Assembly: GCA_019828595.1 (NCBI GenBank) | Contig: JAHQRK010000008.1 | Span: 2,666,001 to 2,730,000, forward strand | Reading direction: 5' to 3' | Origin: Aphanomyces cochlioides | Taxonomy: Eukaryota; Oomycota; Saprolegniomycetes; Saprolegniales; Verrucalvaceae | DNA: 64,000 bases | Position numbers and translations under genes: made by a program | In this document: piece after piece, positions 30,428 through 43,002 of the stretch | How the letters are laid out: every line of letters starts with the position of its first letter | Position numbering within the stretch: position 1 is the stretch's first letter | Notes under the pieces: generated by a model | What the model was told of the DNA's origin: nothing | The model's database searches: none | The model's input: only the letters and a program-made list of their open reading frames with translations

Positions 30428-33400
30428 GGGTATCTCGCTGGGGTCGAGATATGCATGTGGCACGTGGGTACCAAGTGGAGAAAAAGTGGCATCGAGATGC
30501 AGTTTATGGGGTATGCTTGGGACTCTCGCGTGTTGATTTCGGACCAAGTTGGTGCTTGGTCGTCCACCACACGAGCATGACACCTTTCAAACATGCCAGA
30601 CGTGGCGAGTGGGTATCTCGATGGGGTCGAGATATGCATGTGGCACGTGGGTACCAAGTGGAGAAAAAGTGGCATCGAGATGCAGTTTGTGGGGTATGCT
30701 TGGGACTCTCGCGTGTTGATTTCGGACCAAGTTGGTGCTTGGTCGTCCACCACACGAGCATGACACCTTTCAAACATGCCAGACGTGGCGAGTGGGTATC
30801 TCGATGGGGTCGAGATATGCATGTGGCACGTGGGTACCAAGTGGAGAAAAAGTGGCATCGAGATGCAGTTTGTGGGGTATGCTTGGGACTCTCGCGTGTT
30901 GATTTCGGACCAAGTTGGTGCTTGGTCGTCCACCACACGAGCATGACACCTTTCAAACATGCCAGACGTGGCGAGTAGGTATCTCGCTGGGGTCGAGATA
31001 TGCATGTGGCACGTGGGTACCAAGTGGAGAAAAAGTGGCATCGAGATGCAGTTTGTGGGGTATGCTTGGGACTCTCGCGTGTTGATTTCGGACCAAGTTG
31101 GTGCTTGGTCGTCCACCACACGAGCATGACACCTTTCAAACATGCCAGACGTGGCGAGTGGGTATCTCGATGGGGTCGAGATATGCATGTGGCACGTGGG
31201 TACCAAGTGGAGAAAAAGTGGCATCGAGATGCAGTTTGTGGGGTATGCTTGGGACTCTCGCGTGTTGATTTCGGACCAAGTTGGTGCTTGGTCGTCCACC
31301 ACACGAGCATGACACCTTTCAAACATGCCAGACGTGGCGAGTAGGTATCTCGCTGGGGTCGAGATATGCATGTGGCACGTGGGTACCAAGTGGAGAAAAA
31401 GTGGCATCGAGATGCAGTTTGTGGGGTATGCTTGGGACTCTCGCGTGTTGATTTCGGACCAAGTTGGTGCTTGGTCGTCCACCACACGAGCATGACACCT
31501 TTCAAACATGCCAGACGTGGCGAGTGGGTATCTCGATGGGGTCGAGATATGCATGTGGCACGTGGGTACCAAGTGGAGAAAAAGTGGCATCGAGATGCAG
31601 TTTGTGGGGTATGCTTGGGACTCTCGCGTGTTGATTTCGGACCAAGTTGGTGCTTGGTCGTCCACCACACGAGCATGACACCTTTCAAACATGCCAGACG
31701 TGGCGAGTGGGTATCTCGATGGGGTCGAGATATGCATGTGGCACGTGGGTACCAAGTGGAGAAAAAGTGGCATCGAGATGCAGTTTGTGGGGTATGCTTG
31801 GGACTCTCGCGTGTTGATTTCGGACCAAGTTGGTGCTTGGTCGTCCACCACACGAGCATGACACCTTTCAAACATGCCAGACGTGGCGAGTGGGTATCTC
31901 GATGGGGTCGAGATATGCATGTGGCACGTGGGTACCAAGTGGAGAAAAAGTGGCATCGAGATGCAGTTTGTGGGGTATGCTTGGGACTCTCGCGTGTTGA
32001 TTTCGGACCAAGTTGGTGCTTGGTCGTCCACCACACGAGCATGACACCTTTCAAACATGCCAGACGTGGCGAGTGGGTATCTCGATGGGGTCGAGATATG
32101 CATGTGGCACGTGGGTACCAAGTGGAGAAAAAGTGGCATCGAGATGCAGTTTGTGGGGTATGCTTGGGACTCTCGCGTGTTGATTTCGGACCAAGTTGGT
32201 GCTTGGTCGTCCACCACACGAGCATGACACCTTTCAAACATGCCAGACGTGGCGAGTGGGTATCTCGATGGGGTCGAGATATGCATGTGGCACGTGGGTA
32301 CCAAGTGGAGAAAAAGTGGCATCGAGATGCAGTTTGTGGGGTATGCTTGGGACTCTCGCGTGTTGATTTCGGACCAAGTTGGTGCTTGGTCGTCCACCAC
32401 ACGAGCATGACACCTTTCAAACATGCCAGACGTGGCGAGTGGGTATCTCGATGGGGTCGAGATATGCATGTGGCACGTGGGTACCAAGTGGAGAAAAAGT
32501 GGCATCGAGATGCAGTTTGTGGGGTATGCTTGGGACTCTCGCGTGTTGATTTCGGACCAAGTTGGTGCTTGGTCGTCCACCACACGAGCATGACACCTTT
32601 CAAACATGCCAGACGTGGCGAGTGGGTATCTCGATGGGGTCGAGATATGCATGTGGCACGTGGGTACCAAGTGGAGAAAAAGTGGCATCGAGATGCAGTT
32701 TGTGGGGTATGCTTGGGACTCTCGCGTGTTGATTTCGGACCAAGTTGGTGCTTGGTCGTCCACCACACGAGCATGACACCTTTCAAACATGCCAGACGTG
32801 GCGAGTGGGTATCTCGATGGGGTCGAGATATGCATGTGGCACGTGGGTACCAAGTGGAGAAAAAGTGGCATCGAGATGCAGTTTGTGGGGTATGCTTGGG
32901 ACTCTCGCGTGTTGATTTCGGACCAAGTTGGTGCTTGGTCGTCCACCACACGAGCATGACACCTTTCAAACATGCCAGACGTGGCGAGTGGGTATCTCGA
33001 TGGGGTCGAGATATGCATGTGGCACGTGGGTACCAAGTGGAGAAAAAGTGGCATCGAGATGCAGTTTGTGGGGTATGCTTGGGACTCTCGCGTGTTGATT
33101 TCGGACCAAGTTGGTGCTTGGTCGTCCACCACACGAGCATGACACCTTTCAAACATGCCAGACGTGGCGAGTGGGTATCTCGATGGGGTCGAGATATGCA
33201 TGTGGCACGTGGGTACCAAGTGGAGAAAAAGTGGCATCGAGATGCAGTTTGTGGGGTATGCTTGGGACTCTCGCGTGTTGATTTCGGACCAAGTTGGTGC
33301 TTGGTCGTCCACCACACGAGCATGACACCTTTCAAACATGCCAGACGTGGCGAGTGGGTATCTCGATGGGGTCGAGATATGCATGTGGCACGTGGGTACC

Positions 33401-36400
33401 AAGTGGAGAAAAAGTGGCATCGAGATGCAGTTTGTGGGGTATGCTTGGGACTCTCGCGTGTTGATTTCGGACCAAGTTGGTGCTTGGTCGTCCACCACAC
33501 GAGCATGACACCTTTCAAACATGCCAGACGTGGCGAGTGGGTATCTCGATGGGGTCGAGATATGCATGTGGCACGTGGGTACCAAGTGGAGAAAAAGTGG
33601 CATCGAGATGCAGTTTGTGGGGTATGCTTGGGACTCTCGCGTGTTGATTTCGGACCAAGTTGGTGCTTGGTCGTCCACCACACGAGCATGACACCTTTCA
33701 AACATGCCAGACGTGGCGAGTGGGTATCTCGATGGGGTCGAGATATGCATGTGGCACGTGGGTACCAAGTGGAGAAAAAGTGGCATCGAGATGCAGTTTG
33801 TGGGGTATGCTTGGGACTCTCGCGTGTTGATTTCGGACCAAGTTGGTGCTTGGTCGTCCACCACACGAGCATGACACCTTTCAAACATGCCAGACGTGGC
33901 GAGTGGGTATCTCGCTGGGGTCGAGATATGCATGTGGCACGTGGGTACCAAGTGGAGAAAAAGTGGCATCGAGATGCAGTTTGTGGGGTATGCTTGGGAC
34001 TCTCGCGTGTTGATTTCGGACCAAGTTGGTGCTTGGTCGTCCACCACACGAGCATGACACCTTTCAAACATGCCAGACGTGGCGAGTGGGTATCTCGATG
34101 GGGTCGAGATATGCATGTGGCACGTGGGTACCAAGTGGAGAAAAAGTGGCATCGAGATGCAGTTTGTGGGGTATGCTTGGGACTCTCGCGTGTTGATTTC
34201 GGACCAAGTTGGTGCTTGGTCGTCCACCACACGAGCATGACACCTTTCAAACATGCCAGACGTGGCGAGTGGGTATCTCGATGGGGTCGAGATATGCATG
34301 TGGCACGTGGGTACCAAGTGGAGAAAAAGTGGCATCGAGATGCAGTTTGTGGGGTATGCTTGGGACTCTCGCGTGTTGATTTCGGACCAAGTTGGTGCTT
34401 GGTCGTCCACCACACGAGCATGACACCTTTCAAACATGCCAGACGTGGCGAGTGGGTATCTCGATGGGGTCGAGATATGCATGTGGCACGTGGGTACCAA
34501 GTGGAGAAAAAGTGGCATCGAGATGCAGTTTGTGGGGTATGCTTGGGACTCTCGCGTGTTGATTTCGGACCAAGTTGGTGCTTGGTCGTCCACCACACGA
34601 GCATGACACCTTTCAAACATGCCAGACGTGGCGAGTGGGTATCTCGATGGGGTCGAGATATGCATGTGGCACGTGGGTACCAAGTGGAGAAAAAGTGGCA
34701 TCGAGATGCAGTTTGTGGGGTATGCTTGGGACTCTCGCGTGTTGATTTCGGACCAGTTGGTGCTTGGTCGTCCACCACACGAGCATGACACCTTTCAAAC
34801 ATGCCAGACGTGGCGAGTGGGTATCTCGATGGGGTCGAGATATGCATGTGGCACGTGGGTACCAAGTGGAGAAAAAGTGGCATCGAGATGCAGTTTGTGG
34901 GGTATGCTTGGGACTCTCGCGTGTTGATTTCGGACCAAGTTGGTGCTTGGTCGTCCACCACACGAGCATGACACCTTTCAAACATGCCAGACGTGGCGAG
35001 TGGGTATCTCGATGGGGTCGAGATATGCATGTGGCACGTGGGTACCAAGTGGAGAAAAAGTGGCATCGAGATGCAGTTTGTGGGGTATGCTTGGGACTCT
35101 CGCGTGTTGATTTCGGACCAAGTTGGTGCTTGGTCGTCCACCACACGAGCATGACACCTTTCAAACATGCCAGACGTGGCGAGTGGGTATCTCGATGGGG
35201 TCGAGATATGCATGTGGCACGTGGGTACCAAGTGGAGAAAAAGTGGCATCGAGATGCAGTTTGTGGGGTATGCTTGGGACTCTCGCGTGTTGATTTCGGA
35301 CCAAGTTGGTGCTTGGTCGTCCACCACACGAGCATGACACCTTTCAAACATGCCAGACGTGGCGAGTGGGTATCTCGATGGGGTCGAGATATGCATGTGG
35401 CACGTGGGTACCAAGTGGAGAAAAAGTGGCATCGAGATGCAGTTTGTGGGGTATGCTTGGGACTCTCGCGTGTTGATTTCGGACCAAGTTGGTGCTTGGT
35501 CGTCCACCACACGAGCATGACACCTTTCAAACATGCCAGACGTGGCGAGTGGGTATCTCGATGGGGTCGAGATATGCATGTGGCACGTGGGTACCAAGTG
35601 GAGAAAAAGTGGCATCGAGATGCAGTTTGTGGGGTATGCTTGGGACTCTCGCGTGTTGATTTCGGACCAAGTTGGTGCTTGGTCGTCCACCACACGAGCA
35701 TGACACCTTTCAAACATGCCAGACGTGGCGAGTGGGTATCTCGATGGGGTCGAGATATGCATGTGGCACGTGGGTACCAAGTGGAGAAAAAGTGGCATCG
35801 AGATGCAGTTTGTGGGGTATGCTTGGGACTCTCGCGTGTTGATTTCGGACCAAGTTGGTGCTTGGTCGTCCACCACACGAGCATGACACCTTTCAAACAT
35901 GCCAGACGTGGCGAGTGGGTATCTCGCTGGGGTCGAGATATGCATGTGGCACGTGGGTACCAAGTGGAGAAAAAGTGGCATCGAGATGCAGTTTGTGGGG
36001 TATGCTTGGGACTCTCGCGTGTTGATTTCGGACCAAGTTGGTGCTTGGTCGTCCACCACACGAGCATGACACCTTTCAAACATGCCAGACGTGGCGAGTG
36101 GGTATCTCGATGGGGTCGAGATATGCATGTGGCACGTGGGTACCAAGTGGAGAAAAAGTGGCATCGAGATGCAGTTTGTGGGGTATGCTTGGGACTCTCG
36201 CGTGTTGATTTCGGACCAAGTTGGTGCTTGGTCGTCCACCACACGAGCATGACACCTTTCAAACATGCCAGACGTGGCGAGTGGGTATCTCGATGGGGTC
36301 GAGATATGCATGTGGCACGTGGGTACCAAGTGGAGAAAAAGTGGCATCGAGATGCAGTTTGTGGGGTATGCTTGGGACTCTCGCGTGTTGATTTCGGACC

Positions 36401-39040
36401 AAGTTGGTGCTTGGTCGTCCACCACACGAGCATGACACCTTTCAAACATGCCAGACGTGGCGAGTGGGTATCTCGATGGGGTCGAGATATGCATGTGGCA
36501 CGTGGGTACCAAGTGGAGAAAAAGTGGCATCGAGATGCAGTTTGTGGGGTATGCTTGGGACTCTCGCGTGTTGATTTCGGACCAAGTTGGTGCTTGGTCG
36601 TCCACCACACGAGCATGACACCTTTCAAACATGCCAGACGTGGCGAGTGGGTATCTCGATGGGGTCGAGATATGCATGTGGCACGTGGGTACCAAGTGGA
36701 GAAAAAGTGGCATCGAGATGCAGTTTGTGGGGTATGCTTGGGACTCTCGCGTGTTGATTTCGGACCAAGTTGGTGCTTGGTCGTCCACCACACGAGCATG
36801 ACACCTTTCAAACATGCCAGACGTGGCGAGTGGGTATCTCGATGGGGTCGAGATATGCATGTGGCACGTGGGTACCAAGTGGAGAAAAAGTGGCATCGAG
36901 ATGCAGTTTGTGGGGTATGCTTGGGACTCTCGCGTGTTGATTTCGGACCAAGTTGGTGCTTGGTCGTCCACCACACGAGCATGACACCTTTCAAACATGC
37001 CAGACGTGGCGAGTGGGTATCTCGATGGGGTCGAGATATGCATGTGGCACGTGGGTACCAAGTGGAGAAAAAGTGGCATCGAGATGCAGTTTGTGGGGTA
37101 TGCTTGGGACTCTCGCGTGTTGATTTCGGACCAAGTTGGTGCTTGGTCGTCCACCACACGAGCATGACACCTTTCAAACATGCCAGACGTGGCGAGTGGG
37201 TATCTCGATGGGGTCGAGATATGCATGTGGCACGTGGGTACCAAGTGGAGAAAAAGTGGCATCGAGATGCAGTTTGTGGGGTATGCTTGGGACTCTCGCG
37301 TGTTGATTTCGGACCAAGTTGGTGCTTGGTCGTCCACCACACGAGCATGACACCTTTCAAACATGCCAGACGTGGCGAGTGGGTATCTCGATGGGGTCGA
37401 GATATGCATGTGGCACGTGGGTACCAAGTGGAGAAAAAGTGGCATCGAGATGCAGTTTGTGGGGTATGCTTGGGACTCTCGCGTGTTGATTTCGGACCAA
37501 GTTGGTGCTTGGTCGTCCACCACACGAGCATGACACCTTTCAAACATGCCAGACGTGGCGAGTGGGTATCTCGATGGGGTCGAGATATGCATGTGGCACG
37601 TGGGTACCAAGTGGAGAAAAAGTGGAGAAAAAGTGGCATCGAGATGCAGTTTGTGGGGTATGCTTGGGACTCTCGCGTGTTGATTTCGGACCAAGTTGGT
37701 GCTTGGTCGTCCACCACACGAGCATGACACCTTTCAAACATGCCAGACGTGGCGAGTGGGTATCTCGATGGGGTCGAGATATGCATGTGGCACGTGGGTA
37801 CCAAGTGGAGAAAAAGTGGCATCGAGATGCAGTTTGTGGGGTATGCTTGGGACTCTCGCGTGTTGATTTCGGACCAAGTTGGTGCTTGGTCGTCCACCAC
37901 ACGAGCATGACACCTTTCAAACATGCCAGACGTGGCGAGTGGGTATCTCGATGGGGTCGAGATATGCATGTGGCACGTGGGTACCAAGTGGAGAAAAAGT
38001 GGCATCGAGATGCAGTTTGTGGGGTATGCTTGGGACTCTCGCGTGTTGATTTCGGACCAAGTTGGTGCTTGGTCGTCCACCACACGAGCATGACACCTTT
38101 CAAACATGCCAGACGTGGCGAGTGGGTATCTCGATGGGGTCGAGATATGCATGTGGCACGTGGGTACCAAGTGGAGAAAAAGTGGCATCGAGATGCAGTT
38201 TGTGGGGTATGCTTGGGACTCTCGCGTGTTGATTTCGGACCAAGTTGGTGCTTGGTCGTCCACCACACGAGCATGACACCTTTCAAACATGCCAGACGTG
38301 GCGAGTGGGTATCTCGATGGGGTCGAGATATGCATGTGGCACGTGGGTACCAAGTGGAGAAAAAGTGGCATCGAGATGCAGTTTGTGGGGTATGCTTGGG
38401 ACTCTCGCGTGTTGATTTCGGACCAAGTTGGTGCTTGGTCGTCCACCACACGAGCATGACACCTTTCAAACATGCCAGACGTGGCGAGTGGGTATCTCGA
38501 TGGGGTCGAGATATGCATGTGGCACGTGGGTACCAAGTGGAGAAAAAGTGGCATCGAGATGCAGTTTGTGGGGTATGCTTGGGACTCTCGCGTGTTGATT
38601 TCGGACCAAGTTGGTGCTTGGTCGTCCACCACACGAGCATGACACCTTTCAAACATGCCAGACGTGGCGAGTGGGTATCTCGATGGGGTCGAGATATGCA
38701 TGTGGCACGTGGGTACCAAGTGGAGAAAAAGTGGCATCGAGATGCAGTTTGTGGGGTATGCTTGGGACTCTCGCGTGTTGATTTCGGACCAAGTTGGTGC
38801 TTGGTCGTCCACCACACGAGCATGACACCTTTCAAACATGCCAGACGTGGCGAGTGGGTATCTCGCTGGGGTCGAGATATGCATGTGGCACGTGGGTACC
38901 AAGTGGAGAAAAAGTGGCATCGAGATGCAGTTTGTGGGGTATGCTTGGGACTCTCGCGTGTTGATTTCGGACCAAGTTGGTGCTTGGTCGTCCACCACAC
39001 GAGCATGACACCTTTCAAACATGCCAGACGTGGCGAGTGG
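30428..39040 (+). repeat. Satellite array 1: 183-bp monomer, 47 units
   Basis: Monomer period 183 bp, measured at 30426, 30609 and 30792. From the 5' joint of LINE B to the 3' joint of LINE C the distance is 47 x 183 bp plus 10, explained by one 11-bp duplication (AGTGGAGAAAA at about 37622) and a one-base loss near 34754. Variants: CTCGCTGG for CTCGATGG in scattered units, GAGTAGG at 30975 and 31341 (two units apart), TTTATGGGG in the first unit only. Each monomer holds TATCTCGA/TCGAGATA (5-base loop), GCATC-GA-GATGC and ACCAA-G-TTGGT inverted repeats, plus CACGTG and GGTACC. It is open in three frames but I see no sign it is coding. Confidence 0.97.
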
Positions 39041-42000
39041 TTAAATGAGTTGTATTAACCTTATTTTTGAGCAAAGGCCCTAATGACTTACTAATTTGCC
39101 TCGTACTGTATAAATAGAACTTGGAAAACAGAATATGGCAAAGTGGTCATTGAACAGGAGATGAAGTGAGTGAGCCGTTAGCTCACTCATGAAACGACGC
39201 TGTTAGGAATGATGTGTTGACATAACCAGGGGTCCGAAGATAGATGCTTGAGCATATTGAATACCTTGGTGTATCCCTTCTTGAGAGGGAGATCAACCAG
39301 GAGCTGTTGTAGATGTAGCTTGATCAAAGAGGCAGCATGAATGGCAACTTCCATCGGACTCTTCGCTGTGAGGTCGGGTCGAAAGGTGCGATCGGCACGT
39401 TGGAGCCATATTTGATAATACACGCAGGCTCGGACAATCGGCCAGATCTTCAGATAGCCACGGATGTAGTATCCATCGGACGGCTTGGGCGTCTCGTAGA
39501 ACATTTCCAGACACGTGGACGGAAAGGAACACTCGAGCAGTCGCTGGATTGTCTTGAAGGAATACCAAACAGATTGACCATATCCACAAGAGAACAGGAA
39601 ATGCTCGTACGTTTCATTGACACGACAGAAGACACACGTCGGCTTGGGGTCTTGGTACTGAAACAGATATTGCATGGCGTTGGCGCGGAGAAGGGTCTTG
39701 AAAATGAACTCTCCATATCGAGGGAGAATGTGGTCGGGTTGGAGGAAGGCGGCAAGTTGGGTAAGGCGCTTGGGGTCTTCGTAAAAGTTGGATGGCAGGT
39801 TGAGATGCTTGGTAGGAAGAATGGACGAGCTGACAGCTGGAGAAGCTCTGATCTTAGCCGATTTCGAAGTCGCAAGCGCCAACAAGATCGGACTCGAGTC
39901 AGGGTGAATCATCCAGTGCCATTCCATCCATTCAGAGCTTGGCGTCGGCAAGTGGAACACGGGAGCATCCTCTTCAGAAACAATCTCAAACAATCGTGAT
40001 AACTTGGTCACCAAGATTGAGATCCATTGTTTCGTTGGAGGGACAAAATTGGCTTGGCGGCAGGCACGGTTGATTTTGTCGAACAAGATCGAAGCTGGCC
40101 AAACTCGCTGACACGGAGTCAACAAATGCGACAACTTCGTGATGTGAAGCGAAGCCAATATATTGGCTTGGTCTTGCGTCGATGTAGAGCACTGATCGTA
40201 TAGGTCTTCGAGTCCAGGCAGATACGAGTTGTGCCAAAGGGGAATATCCAAAGATGAGATGTGATTTGGACAGCCGTACGGAGGTCAGCGAGATTCAAAC
40301 CAGCTACTCAAGAAGGCTTTCCACATTGGAGTGATATTGGGATTCTTGTACAGTTGTCTGATGAATGCAGAAGAGCCATTTGCCAAGAGGAGATCTCGGG
40401 GGGGAACCCCATGGATGAAAAGCCTTCTCGAGGAGAGTATAGCCCGGCGTAATCCAGGCGGACATGGCAGACTTGCGGGGTGGGGTGGTGATGGCTTGAA
40501 TGCATCTGATCATGACAGAGCGGTTGTGTTGTTGCCATAAAGCAAGTGCATGGTGCAGGCCTAAGCCACCGGACTTCTTCGGCATGAATAGGATCTCCTT
40601 TTTGATCAAACGGAGGCCATGGACAGAGGAGGATGGGTTGATTTCTTCACCATGCATAAATTGAAGCATGGCCTTGTCGATCTTTTTGGCCAGGTCTTTG
40701 TCGGCAGGGACAAAAGCCAGTTGGTACCATAACACAGGCAGACATATGCTGTGCAGGATAGTGACTTTTCCGGCCATGGTTCGAGCCTTGTACAGCCACA
40801 AAGACAAGCGAGCCACAAACTTCTCAAACACGTAATTGAAACGTGCCAATGGAGAAAGATTGGGCGCAACCAAGATACCAAGAGCCTTCACGGGACTGTC
40901 GGAAGTAACTTGTAGTGAGGCAAGGTTCCCATTCAACTGGCTGTAGGTCAGAATTTGGGTCTTGTCTACGTTGAGTCGGAAACCAGACTTGTCGCAAAAG
41001 GTTTGAACCAATGCAAGCTGCCGGTGGAGGCACGTCTCATTTGCCGCATAGAGTTGCGAGTCGTCGGCAAAGTAACTCCCAGTGTGGTAGCGATCCCCAC
41101 ACTTGATGCCATAGTTGGAGTGTTGCCGTAGGAGTTGGCACATCGGTTCCAAAGCGATCACAAACAGAAGTGGCGACAGTGGATCACCTTGCAACACACC
41201 GCGTGAGATGTGAACTGGCTTGGACAAGAAGCCGTTCACCAAGATGCGAGACTTGCGGCCCGAGTACAGTACGCGAACCATGTCAACAAAGGTTTCGGGA
41301 AAGCCATAGTGACGGAGGACACGGAGCAAGTACGCGTGGTCCACGCGATCAAAAGCTTTCTCAAAGTCAAGCAGTGCCACCATCGAGGACGGACTGTGTA
41401 GTTTGATGTGGTGCAGCATGTCATCCAGTCGTGCAATATTGGTTTGGATATTGCTTCGACGGATAAAGCCTTGCTGGTCCGGGTGGATGATGTGTCGAAT
41501 GTGGCGCTGGAGTCGATAAGCCAGAATACTCGTCAGGATTTTCACATCCGTGTTGAGTAGGCTAATGGGCCGATAGTTCTTGGCTTGTGACTTGGGGCCT
41601 TTCTTGTGCAGCAACACCAGCGTACTGACAAGTTGCATGGGAGTCAAGCGAGGGTGAGAATGGAGCTGGTGTGTGAATAGCAGCTCCAATACCAACGACC
41701 ACTTGTGAGGTGCAAGTTTGAGGACTTCGAATGGCAGAGCGTTGGGACCTGGCGCTGAGTTCGAACTGCTGTATCGAATAGCATGATAGAACTCGTTGGC
41801 GCGCAAGGGAGCCGACAGCTCTTTCTGGGCTTGCTCTGGCAGTTGCTTGTGTCGAGTCAATGGGGTCAGAAATGACGACACTTCGTCTCCAGATCGCTGC
41901 ACCTTGGGTAGGGACAGGGGACATGAAGTGGAACTTGGACGAGCGCTCTGCTTTATACAAGTGAAGTTGGAACGCCTGGTCTTGACGAAACTGCTTGTCT

Positions 42001-42856
42001 CGATCTTGCAGCTCGTGAATTTGCTTTTGAAGGTCTCGCACTCGATCCACCAGCACTGCATCTTGACGCATGTTGGGGACTTGCAAAAGCGAAGCGATCT
42101 CGACAGCTAACTTCTTCAACGGCAGACGTTGTTTCTCCAATCGTTGAGAATGGAATTCTTTGAGTTGGGAGCGGATATCATTGACCAGCATGTCGTAGGC
42201 CTTGGGGATATTGTGGAATGTTGGAGACTTGTCCAAAAATCGATCCAGACATCCATGAACAATCTCGGCCGCTCGTGGTAGACGAAGTAGCCAAGTTGGA
42301 GCTTTCCATGATCCAGAGCCATGGCGCAATGTTTGACGCTTTGTGATGATACGACAAGCCACGTGGTCAGCCTGTGGAACGTGTGGCATGTGCGTCGCCT
42401 TCCAATGACAAAGACCCGCCAAGGTGGACGAATAAAAGATGTAGTCGAGTCGGTTGGTGAGTGTGGGACTTGTGAAGGCTCGTGCCACGGGGTTTTGACG
42501 ACGAAACAGATCCACCAGAGACAAACTGTGCATCCATTGTTCCAGTTGAAGGGTGCCGGCCATGGTGGAGATACTGGGTCTCAACGAATCCAAATCTTTG
42601 TTGAGAGTGCAGTTGAAATCTCCTCCAACAATGTGGAGCGCATGTGGAGGAAAGTCGCGTGGCAATTCTTCGAAGTAACTTGCTCGTTCTTGGAAGGCTG
42701 CCGGCGCATAGATATTGTGGAGAACGACTGTCAGTGGGCCCAGAGTACATCGCACTTGTAGATAACGACCACGAAGCACTGAGTTATCATGAGGGACTTG
42801 AGTGGCGTTCTTCAAAGGAGAGTGAGGATGTATCAACGTAGCCAGACCTCCAGTGG
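39041..42856 (-). mobile_element. LINE copy C, 5'-truncated
   Basis: The 3' end at 39041 (TTAAATGAG, minus orientation) joins satellite GCGAGTGG. The 5' break at 42856 lies in the endonuclease domain at CCAGTGG and abuts directly the 3' end of copy D. An internal loss of about 128 bp lies at 41905. The 3' UTR with hairpin and 14-nt complement is present. Confidence 0.93.
39187..42856 (-). pseudogene. LINE C ORF2, truncated and deleted
   Basis: Retains most of the endonuclease domain from TGGLATLIHPHS on, including GGDFN. A 128-bp loss between MSPVPT and VQRSGDE shifts the frame ahead of the RT. The RT frame (about 42061-40304) has FADD. C7 at about 40397-40403, then TGA, before the C-terminal region. 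The zinc-finger region runs open from 40251 to the stop at 39187 (CVFC...H...C near 39625). This is the only minus-strand copy with an undamaged C-terminal region. Confidence 0.9.
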
Positions 42857-43002
42857 TTAAATGAGTTATATTAACCTTATTTTTGAGCAAAGGCCCTAAT
42901 GACTTACTAATTTGCCTCGTACTGTATAAATAGAACTTGGAAAACAGAATATGGCAAAGTGGTCATTGAACAGGAGATGAAGTGAGTGAGCCGTCAGCTC
43001 TC

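Noticed and set aside
30504..37730. Open frames of 1,000-2,400 codons across the satellite arrays
   Set aside because: They follow from a 183-bp (3 x 61) monomer without stops in that frame. They exist on both strands over the same DNA and have no start context or domain, so I annotate satellite, not genes.
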